Origin: Paenibacillus sp. PAMC 26794
GTDB taxonomy: Bacteria; Bacillota; Bacilli; Paenibacillales; Paenibacillaceae
Reading direction: 5' to 3'
Length of the DNA: 64,000 nucleotides
Assembly (NCBI RefSeq): GCF_000316035.1
Contig: NZ_ANHX01000055.1
Span: forward strand, 1 to 64,000
Shown: piece after piece, positions 20,501 to 28,700 of the stretch
Layout: each line of letters begins with the position of its first letter
How positions within the stretch are numbered: position 1 is the first letter of the stretch
The notes under the pieces: model-generated
Database searches by the model: none
What the model saw: only the letters and a program-made list of their open reading frames with translations
Told to the model about the DNA's origin: nothing
Made by a program: the position numbers and the translations under genes

Positions 20501-21531
20501 AGATGTTCCAGAAATGATTGCTGATCATCGATACGGCTTCGCAGTACCAGTGTATTAACAAAGAAACCAACAATCTTCTCCAAATCGGACTGTGGACGAT
20601 TGGAGACAGGCGTACCGATCATCAGATCCGTTTCACCCGAATATTTGCGTAACAAAATCGCAAAACAGGTATACATCACCATAAATAGCGTGGAATGATG
20701 CTTCTCCGAAATCTCTCTTAATCTGCTGGTAAGCGGTGCCGGAATCGTGAAGTATACGGAAATCCCCTCTTCACTCCGTTTCTGCGGACGCTCATGATCA
20801 TATGGCAAAGTGAGCGTGTAGGAGTGTCCCTTCAGTTGATCGAGCCAGTACCTCTTCTGATTTGCAAACTCGTTACTTCCCAGTAATTGATTCTGCCATA
20901 CTGAGTAATCTATATATTGGGTCGCGGATGGGTTATATGCCGGCAATGAGCCCACTCCGCGGAAATGTTCATAATAAGATAACAGGTCTCTTCGTATGAT
21001 CTCGATCGATTGACCATCCGAGATGATATGATGCATCATCAGAACAAAAATGTGGCGGTGATCGTTCAGCTTAAACACTTTGAATCTGCACAGTCTATCC
21101 CGGGTAAAATCAAAAGGGCCATCGGCCCTTTTGATTCCATCTACAACCTGCCTTTCGGCTTGATCGCCCGGATACATCGATACATCAACCCATTCATAAT
21201 CCGGTTGGTCTTCCTGAATATATTGATATGGTATGCCTTCCTCGACATCCATCCGAACTTGTAGTGCCTCTTGCCTCTCCACCAGCAGTCCGATGGCTTG
21301 TTCAAATGCAGACTTATCGAACTCTCCCATAATCTCATTGGCAAAAACCATGTTATATGCCGTACTTGCTGGCTCAATCTGCTGCTGAAGCCACAACCTC
21401 TTCTGAGCAAAAGATAGCGGAAAGCGATTAATGTCGCGAGAAGTGCGCTGTACTGTATTGGTAACGTTCATCTGACTTAATATTCGATCAATCAGTTCGC
21501 TTTTGTTTATTACTGCACCGGATTTTTTCAC
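17506..21531 (-). CDS. NRPS termination module C-A-T-TE
   Basis: A 1341-residue nonribosomal peptide synthetase that adds the last residue and releases the product. Domains: C (about 35-460; HHIISDG at 167-173), A (about 495-1000; 'YYTSGTTGKPKG', 'KIRGMRVELGE'), T/PCP (about 1010-1085; 'FFDQGGHSIKA', Ser carries phosphopantetheine) and thioesterase (about 1100-1341; 'GWSFGG' nucleophile Ser1171, Asp near 1286, His near 1315). The ten-residue specificity code reads D-D-L-F-F-S-S-I-D-K by alignment to GrsA, which I cannot match to a known amino acid. The A domain also has YGVTE in place of YGPTE. It starts with GTG directly after the TAA of the upstream NRPS gene, with GGAGGG at 7 bp. Confidence 0.93.
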   Translation of the reverse strand: MKKSGAVINKSELIDRILSQMNVTNTVQRTSRDINRFPLSFAQKRLWLQQQIEPASTAYNMVFANEIMGEFDKSAFEQAIGLLVERQEALQVRMDVEEGIPYQYIQEDQPDYEWVDVSMYPGDQAERQVVDGIKRADGPFDFTRDRLCRFKVFKLNDHRHIFVLMMHHIISDGQSIEIIRRDLLSYYEHFRGVGSLPAYNPSATQYIDYSVWQNQLLGSNEFANQKRYWLDQLKGHSYTLTLPYDHERPQKRSEEGISVYFTIPAPLTSRLREISEKHHSTLFMVMYTCFAILLRKYSGETDLMIGTPVSNRPQSDLEKIVGFFVNTLVLRSRIDDQQSFLEHLDASKNTILDAFDHQDVPIDLLFDDLIQSRNTGYSPLFQVMFSLAKAGDFEQTDQHAVFREIKLKQTNTSKFDMSLDLTEDRDVIKGTFECSRDLFHVSTIERWASNFIALLEHIVDHPGKPIAGVGAVSDEERQKVLYEWNDTVMDYPDHICVHHLFEASVARAPDQVAVVYGGEHLSYRDLDCQANQLAHLLIEKGIGPDKAVAIGIERSLHLPIALLAVLKAGGAIVPLDLDAPVERNRHMLTDSGASICLINTNTLPIPDDVALLIDVSQPEIYMDKPITVPQSQVGPDHLVAIYYTSGTTGKPKGVSVRHEGWVNRICWMQHQFKLESHETVLQKTTLTFDDVGLEYFWTWMAGARVALLEPGFHRDPYAIIQALKQYEVAIVFFVPSMLKMILERIGGADLEQLASLREVFSSGEALKPEMVAAFHNHLPERNLHNSYGVTEVSIDSTIHMNVQLEGRRARRNISIGRPIGNNFIYVLDEMQKPVPIGVHGHLYIGGVGLARGYYGDPVKTEQAFFANPFTDGRMYRTGDIAYYDATGKLYIVGRIDNQLKIRGMRVELGEITDVISRHADIQECAMLAERWGEDEELSLSAYIQLAPSSEILSTDLRNFCRTLLPSHMIPSRFITIDRIPLNSNGKLDKAALKHLDRGTLKDYIAAPQDELEEKVMQIFMDILGVDTIHLHESFFDQGGHSIKAVRLMDVLNRTFHTELSVITLFDYSTVTEIAHIIREGNLPQDQSVVVLKEGGRADETPLFLIPTGGGNLINYYELVSQLEGLNIYGFVPKGYENDEEPLYTVQELAQYYYSVLTQLNPIGPYRLLGWSFGGNVAFEMARIIEDAGQQLEWLIILDAPARSHERDVRPINKMEALAELAHNNGFEFEHNADYEDRLKEAMHHFPDESTLRHFKVRLANEVAFDNYYSTEPIQSDIHLLYATAQDEQSPVPLTDAQSWLAKTTGTCTVTPIPGHHENLIDYNHAVNVAQYVNQLVKGRIR

Positions 21532-24500
21532 TTAATTACCCTCCGTAGAATAACCATTCGCTTCCAATAACAGATTCTCAATCACTGCGGACAATTCACG
21601 AATGGTAGGCGCATCAAATATTTTACGTAGCGGCAGATTAACACCTACCTGTTGTCTGATTCCAGAGATGACCTGCGTTGCGATAAGCGAATGCCCTCCG
21701 AGTGCAAAGAAATTCTCATCAATACTAATCTGCTCCCGCTTCAATACCGCTCTCCAGATCTGAGCAACAATCTGCTCAACGGTTGTCGTTGGTGCGGCAT
21801 ATTCCGTCCCGGAACTTACATCCACGTCCGGCAGGGCGTGATAATCAATTTTCCCATTGCTCAGCAGCGGTAAATGCTCCAACACCTGGATGACGTTTGG
21901 AATCATATATTCTGGAAGTGCGGATGAAATCCACTGTTTGACATCCTGAATCTCTCCAGCGGTATCCAGTTCTACATAGGCAGCCAGCAATGGTTCTGTC
22001 TTCTCTAGCAACTTCGCCGCTGCAAGTCGCACATGAGGGTGTTCATTTAGAACCTTCTCGATCTCACCGAGTTCGATCCGGTACCCTCTTAACTTCACCT
22101 GCCGGTCAACCCTGCCAATGTATTCGATATGACCATCCGGGAAATAACGAACTCTGTCACCGGTTTTGTACATCACCTTGTCCGGCGTATAAGCATGTGT
22201 CAGGAAAGCCTGATCATTTAGATGTTCATCCACATATCCATCTGCCAGGCCCTTTCCACTGATATATAACTCTCCCGCAACACCTGGCGCGACAAGATTC
22301 AGGTTCAAGTCGAGCACGAGCAGATCCGTATTATGAATGGGTCTGCCGATCGTTTCATGAACGTTATCCTTATCACAGATATGATACGTCGTATCAATAC
22401 TCGCCTCAGTTGGGCCATACAAGTTAATCAACTGAGCGTTGGATCCAGCAAAGAAAGCCTTCTGGAGTGGAATTCCCAGTCTCTCTCCGCCGCTGAACAC
22501 CCTTTTTAACGGTGCTGAAGAGAGGGTTTCTTTTTCCACCAAAGCCTGAAGCATGGTAGGTACAACCTGTAACGTCGTAATTCGTTCCTTATGAATAATA
22601 TCGAGCAGATAGTCGGGATCAGCATGCTTGTCCGGCTCAGCAAGAACCAGCCTTGCGCCCGTAGTGAGCGGTGCATAGAATTCCCATACCGATGCATCGA
22701 AATTAATCGATGTTTTCTGCAATACAGCGTCTTCCCCGCTCAGTGGAAATTCATTGTTCATCCAATGCATATGGTTGCTGATGGCCTGATGTGACACTTT
22801 GACCCCTTTGGGTCTGCCTGTGGAACCGGAAGTATAGAGGATATAGGCGATGTCTCTGGCATCTACTCCGATTCCCGGTGCGTCCGTGGGCTCGTTCGCA
22901 ATTGCCTCACCTTCTTCTTCAAGAAATACAGGATTGGCAAAAAGGGAATTGAGCCGTTCATTGTTTTTATTCAACAACAGCACCGTTTCAATGCGGGCAT
23001 TCTCACGGATATAGGACAATCGCTCATTGGGATAATCCGGATCAAGTGGTACATAAGCCGCACCTGCTCGAAGCACCGACAGAAGGGCTATGACCAGCTC
23101 AGGAGATCTCTCCACGCTTACCCCGACTACATCTCCATGTCCGACACTTCTTGTCCGATGCAGATAGTGGGCAAGCTGTTTGGACTTCTCATGGATTTCC
23201 CGGAATGTAAACAGCGTGTTACCAGACACAACCGCAATCTGATCTGGCGTCTTCAAGGCTTGTTCGTCCAGCATCTCCACCAATGTCGATGTTGCATATT
23301 CCCGAACCTCTCCTTGAAGAATCGATTGTAATGTAACTGTCAGATGATCAGGAATGATATTGGACGATACGGGTTCATCCAGATTCACATAGGCCTTGTT
23401 GCAAATATGTGTGAATATATCCGCCACATAGCCAATCTCTGTCGGAGTGTAAGCTTCCTCGTTATATCGAAGAACGATATCTCTACGTTCAGGATATTGC
23501 TGGATATTGAGTCCGAGGTGAACCGGTTCAATCTGTTCCGACTGATACACAACACGAAATGTGTGACCACTCGCTTCCACCACGGATGATGCATCCCGAC
23601 TCTCGAATCCATAGGAGAACACCGACTGACTCGAATCCGATTTGCTAAACATTTTGAAGTCAAAATAATCTGCATATTCTGCACTATCTTTCGCTTCACT
23701 CGTCGTTCTTTGGAAAAACTGAGTCAGCGTGTCGTCCTCTTTCAAGCCCGAGTACAGAGGTACGTATCGATTCAATGCACCGACAACCTTCTCCAAATCC
23801 TCATCTTGTCGGCCACGCGTATGTACGCCAACCGTTAGTTCCTTATCCTCGCCCAGCAGATGCAAAGTCAGATTCCAACAGGCGAGCGCAACGTTATCTA
23901 TTGTACTTCCAGCCTTCTCCGCTACCTTCTCAAGTTCAACCCACAATTCTGGTGACCCTTCCACAGGGAAACTTGCCATCGTAATACTCGTGGTTCCGCT
24001 ACCGGATACCATGGACAATTGTTTATCAACATGATCAAACCGTTTATTGTTCCAAAAACTTCTTTCCTCCGCGTGCTCATCATTGGTCAACAGGTCATTC
24101 AACCACTCGGATACAGCATAGTACGGTACCTCTTCTTCCAAAAGTTCAGGGTCCACCTCAGCCACGATTAATTGTGATACATCGGCTAGAATAACGGCAG
24201 GTTCAATATCCGAGAACTGTGGATCAAAAGCGAGAATCAACACTTTGGTACGTTCGGACAGATCCACGTTAATGGCTTCCAGCGAATAATCACCTGTCCA
24301 TGTGTCCAACTCCTTTCGGATCAGCCCTTGGATATCCTGCTCTTGGATCGGTTCATCGGAATATGCAGTACGGAATCGGCTTCTGGTCTCCGAATCTACT
24401 TTCTGAAGATGGACCCCATAATTGGGATCGGCTTCTATGGAAGTGCGGAGTGTGCTGTATTTCTCGGCTATTCTCTTCACGGCTAATTCAATCTGACCAT

Positions 24501-24627
24501 TCGAGCACTCACCTTCGATGTTAACAGCAATTACACTTGGGACCAGTGATGTTAATCCGTTATTATTCAGTTCATGCAGTCGTTTCTGTTGTGGTGAAAG
24601 GGGATAACCCAGCATTACATTTTCCAT
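21532..24627 (-). CDS. NRPS with degenerate C domain, A, T
   Basis: A 1031-residue synthetase. Residues about 1-430 are shaped like a condensation domain ('GYPLSPQQKRLHELNNNG') but have no HHxxxDG; the equivalent position reads 'LILAFDPQFSDIE', so it should be catalytically dead. Next come an A domain (about 450-960; 'YILYTSGSTGRPKG', 'FDASVWEF', 'KLRGYRIELGE') and a PCP ('FFALGGHSLIA', active Ser near 980). The A-domain code reads DAWQFGLIDK, which I remember as a glutamine code. It has no release domain. The missing condensation activity could come from the C domain at the end of the preceding synthetase. ATG 24627 has AGGAGG at 7 bp; a TTG just upstream is too close. Confidence 0.9.
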   Translation of the reverse strand: MENVMLGYPLSPQQKRLHELNNNGLTSLVPSVIAVNIEGECSNGQIELAVKRIAEKYSTLRTSIEADPNYGVHLQKVDSETRSRFRTAYSDEPIQEQDIQGLIRKELDTWTGDYSLEAINVDLSERTKVLILAFDPQFSDIEPAVILADVSQLIVAEVDPELLEEEVPYYAVSEWLNDLLTNDEHAEERSFWNNKRFDHVDKQLSMVSGSGTTSITMASFPVEGSPELWVELEKVAEKAGSTIDNVALACWNLTLHLLGEDKELTVGVHTRGRQDEDLEKVVGALNRYVPLYSGLKEDDTLTQFFQRTTSEAKDSAEYADYFDFKMFSKSDSSQSVFSYGFESRDASSVVEASGHTFRVVYQSEQIEPVHLGLNIQQYPERRDIVLRYNEEAYTPTEIGYVADIFTHICNKAYVNLDEPVSSNIIPDHLTVTLQSILQGEVREYATSTLVEMLDEQALKTPDQIAVVSGNTLFTFREIHEKSKQLAHYLHRTRSVGHGDVVGVSVERSPELVIALLSVLRAGAAYVPLDPDYPNERLSYIRENARIETVLLLNKNNERLNSLFANPVFLEEEGEAIANEPTDAPGIGVDARDIAYILYTSGSTGRPKGVKVSHQAISNHMHWMNNEFPLSGEDAVLQKTSINFDASVWEFYAPLTTGARLVLAEPDKHADPDYLLDIIHKERITTLQVVPTMLQALVEKETLSSAPLKRVFSGGERLGIPLQKAFFAGSNAQLINLYGPTEASIDTTYHICDKDNVHETIGRPIHNTDLLVLDLNLNLVAPGVAGELYISGKGLADGYVDEHLNDQAFLTHAYTPDKVMYKTGDRVRYFPDGHIEYIGRVDRQVKLRGYRIELGEIEKVLNEHPHVRLAAAKLLEKTEPLLAAYVELDTAGEIQDVKQWISSALPEYMIPNVIQVLEHLPLLSNGKIDYHALPDVDVSSGTEYAAPTTTVEQIVAQIWRAVLKREQISIDENFFALGGHSLIATQVISGIRQQVGVNLPLRKIFDAPTIRELSAVIENLLLEANGYSTEGN

Positions 24628-24695
24628 GTTCAATCCTCCTGCATTTCTAATGTATTTTCAGTTCGAATGTAATTTCATTTAGGCGCAATTGAGGC

Positions 24696-25700
24696 TTAAC
24701 GGCTCACGGGTTCTCCCATGGCTACGAGTACTTTTCGATCTCCCTGATACGGGTTCCGTGCATGCGCCACCAGCATATTGTCCAGCATAAGAATATCTCC
24801 CTCTTGCCATGGAAAGGCGATCGTGGCATCGGCATAAGCCTGACGAATATGTGCAGCCACATCAGCATCAATTGAAGTTCCGTCTCCATAATACGTCTGG
24901 TATGGCAAGCCGCTCTCTCCAAATTCTTCGAGCATCAAGTTGCGAACTTCCTCGTTCAAGCTACTGCTATGCCAGAAGGCAATATGATTGAACCACAGGT
25001 TCTCATTTGTATCCGGGTGGATCGTAATGGCCGGTCTCACCTGCTTCGTTGTCAATGTTCCATCCTCATTCCATTGGCAAGCCATGTTGTTGTCCAGGCA
25101 ATATTGCTCGACCTCGTCCTTGGACTCCGTGTGGAAAACATACTGCCAGGTCTGTCCGAATCCGGTTCCGTAGTTTCGAACCAACATCCAGCCTTTCTCT
25201 GCAAAAACATCCCGAATGTCCGGATCAATGAGGTTATATACTTTCCGTACATCCACAATAGGTGTTTCTCCTCCTTCATCAGCGACAACGATACTGGAGA
25301 ACCAGATTTTTTTGGGCCATGTCATGACGTAGGACAGTTCATTATGCGGTGCAATGGATTCCTCGTTCGGAAATTCCGTTGACGTATACACCTTGCCCTG
25401 TACTTGGGTTCTCGGTGTCGCTCCTTCTTTATAACTGAGCGGTTCGGGGCAGCTTACATCGATGAAACCATAAAAGCTTTCTGGTGTGGTAGTATCAAAA
25501 CCTCTGAACAGGACGCCACCATATTTCAAAATTTTCTCTTCCACCATACCCTTATTGTTGAGATACCATTGATTCAGATCCAGACCGGCTACATTGGGTT
25601 TAATTACCAATGGCAGCTCTTGACCTTCTTTCAGAAACGATTGCTTCACGATTTCTTTCTGAATGACCATCTGCGCACCTTTATCAAATTTTTTCTTCAT
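24696..25700 (-). CDS. TauD/SyrP-like Fe(II)/2-oxoglutarate dioxygenase
   Basis: A 334-residue non-haem iron oxygenase of the TauD/TfdA clan. Iron ligands are seen as HxE in 'APHNELSYV' (about residue 118-120) and a distal His in 'LDNMLVAHARNPYQGDRKVLVAMGEP', which also supplies the 2-oxoglutarate-binding Arg. It resembles SyrP and AsnO, which add a beta-hydroxyl to Asp or Asn during or before peptide assembly. It sits between two NRPS genes (11 bp after one, 68 bp before the next), so it most likely hydroxylates one building block, Asn or Gln. The ATG has AGGAGG at 7 bp. Substrate is inferred from position and A-domain codes. Confidence 0.88.
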   Translation of the reverse strand: MKKKFDKGAQMVIQKEIVKQSFLKEGQELPLVIKPNVAGLDLNQWYLNNKGMVEEKILKYGGVLFRGFDTTTPESFYGFIDVSCPEPLSYKEGATPRTQVQGKVYTSTEFPNEESIAPHNELSYVMTWPKKIWFSSIVVADEGGETPIVDVRKVYNLIDPDIRDVFAEKGWMLVRNYGTGFGQTWQYVFHTESKDEVEQYCLDNNMACQWNEDGTLTTKQVRPAITIHPDTNENLWFNHIAFWHSSSLNEEVRNLMLEEFGESGLPYQTYYGDGTSIDADVAAHIRQAYADATIAFPWQEGDILMLDNMLVAHARNPYQGDRKVLVAMGEPVSR

Positions 25701-25711
25701 GTGTATTCCTC

Positions 25712-28700
25712 CTAAGATTTGATTTTGTTGAATTTCTTTTTGCTCTTACTGCTATTCAGCAACTCCATCTTGTACTCGTGGGCCATCACCTCCCAATCAT
25801 GGCGTACAGCTTGAAGACTCCGCGAGGAATCAGCTGCAATCAGCTTCACTACAGCCATATAATCATGCAGAAATCTCTTCATGGTGGATTTGCCGAACAA
25901 CTCTGTTTTGTATTCAACTACTGCATTCATGACATGGTCAGCCTCGATGAGATTCAACGTCAGATCCCACTTGCTCTTGCCACTGTGGCCCCACAAAATT
26001 TCATTCTGAGCAATATTCAGCCCTTCGATGTTGTACGTATTTTTGACATCAAGTACAAACCACGTCTGGAAGAAAGGGGTCAGCCCAGAAGCACGATCCG
26101 GGTTCAGCAGTTCAATCAGCTTGCCGAAAGGCATCTCCTGATGATCAAACGCTTCAAATACCGTATTTCTAACCGAAATAATCTGGGCGTCTATGGACTG
26201 TTCCGGGTCCATGACCGTCTTCAAGGCAAGACTGTTGGAGAAATATCCGATCAATCTCTGAACCTCGGCACGATTACGGTTTGCAACGGGTGTTCCTACG
26301 ACGATCTCGGTTTCACCCGAGTAAAAGTACAGCAACATTTTGTAGGCGGTGAGCATGGTGATGTACAGACTGGCATTGTTTTTCATACCGGCCTTTTTGA
26401 TCATTTCAATGGTTTGTATCGGAATTTCTGCGAGCAGTATATCTCCGGTATCCACGTTGTTCAGCGAAGGCTCCCGGTCATAGGGCAATACTTTTACCGA
26501 TCGGTTGACGGTACTTCCCAACTGGTTGCGCCAATAATCTAGAACTGTCGGAAATTCTTCAGTCATCCATTTTCCTTTTTGCCAATGTGAATAGTCGGAA
26601 TATTGAATACTCAAATTCTCTATTGCTGCATTTTCTCCCCTCAGATAAGCATTATAGTATGACCCCAGTTCAGCCATCAGGATATCCTGAGACCAGCCAT
26701 CGAAGATAATGTGATGAAAATTAAAATAGGCAAAATATTGATGTGCATGGATCTGATACAATCCAAAATAATACATCGGCCCGGTTTCCAGGTTGAACTG
26801 GTGTCTGGATTCTTCTTCAATCACACGCTTCAGACTGGCTTGGGAATTATCCCTCAGCGTATGCTGGACCTCGATGTCAAAAGGCTCATAAGGCCTGATT
26901 CGCTGCACCGGTGAATTGTTCTCGATAACAAAATACGTTCTCAATACATCATGCCGCTGCACAATCTGATTCAATGCATAGATGTAAGCCTCTTCCGAGA
27001 ATGCGCCTTCGAAAAGGACATGTCCGGGAATGTTATATTTGGTGCTCTTCCCCTCGAACTGTTCAACCAGCCACAGGGATTCCTGATTGAATGACATTAC
27101 ACCTTTGAGCGCCGGATCTACTCTGGGAATATCTGTTGACAGGAAGATCGGCTTGTCCATAATTCCGTTCAATACATCCACTTTGGATCTCTTCACTGTG
27201 TTGTGTTCCATGCTCATCATGCCTTCCTTTCCTTCCATGATCTGATCCAGATGTGAACTTAAGGATTGGATTGTAGGGAAATTAAACATATCGTTAATCG
27301 AAAAATTAAAACCTATCTCGGAAAGCCTTGTGTAGATCTGAATCAACTTAAGTGAATCACCACCCCGTTCGTAGAAATGGTCCGTCACACCCACCTCTTC
27401 CAGGCCAAGAATCTCAGACCAGATGGCAGATATCGTCTGTTCCATGCTAGAACTCGGCGCCACATACACATTTTCTTCATCCGATTGTGGCTTCTCTATC
27501 GATAACGCCAAGTAATCAATCTTGCCGTTAATCGTAAGTGGAATGGAAGACACCTTGATCAGATGTGTGGGAACCATATACTCCGGCAACAGAGATAGCA
27601 AGGTATCCCGAATCATCCTTCGGGTTACATGTGCATCGCTGACGTAATGAGTACATAACTGACGGGATTGCTGATCCGTCTTGACGCTTACAGCAGCATC
27701 CCGAACTCCTTTAATTTTCAAGAAAGCCGCCTTGACCTCACCCAGTTCAATTCGATACCCGCGAATCTTCACTTGGTCGTCCATTCTTCCGAGGTATTCC
27801 ATCTGACCGTCTTCTCTTAACCGGCATAGATCCCCAGTCCGGTACAATCGCTCGCCAGGACGATCCGGGTGTTCGACGTATTTTCTGCCCGTCAATTCGG
27901 GTTGGTTCAGATAGCCTCTGGTCACCCCGTCTCCCCCAACCAACAATTCACCCTGAACACCGACAGGAACGTATTGCAGTGATTGATCAAGCACATATAT
28001 GGATGTGTTCTGAATGGGCTTGCCGATGGGCACATACTCCGTTTGGTCAACATGCGGATCGTAGGCATAGATCATACAGCCCACCACCGTCTCTGTCGGT
28101 CCATATTCATTGAAAATGGTAACCTCATGCTTGCTTTGCCGGGTAATATTCGCAGCCAGTGAAGCACTCAGATTATCGCCACCCACAATAAATGTTCGGA
28201 CATTGGATCTGTCCATAATGTTCATATCCTGAATCAATTGCAGATGAGCCGGCGTCAGCTTGACCAGATCCACTCGCGGATCTAGGACAACATCAGTAAT
28301 CAATGCCTTGTTATGAGACGAATTGTATATGATCATTGTGTTGCCCGTAATTAACGGTGTAAAGATGGAGGTAATGGTCAGATCAAACGCGATGGATGAA
28401 TACAGTGAAAAAGTCGTTTTCCTGTCAGTAACATACGTCTGACTCGCCCACCATATATAGTTCGTCAATCCCTTATGTTCCACCAATACACCCTTCGGTG
28501 CTCCAGTTGACCCTGATGTGTAGATGACATAAGCCAGATCCTTCATATCTATGGTCAGATTCAGATTATCTGTTGGTATATGCCCATCATTATCTTCAAG
28601 AATATGAATGACTTTTAGACTGTCCGGCAAAGTGATACGCTGGTTAACCAGGACAAACCTTACTTGAGAATCTTTCAAAATATACTGAATTCGTTCATCG

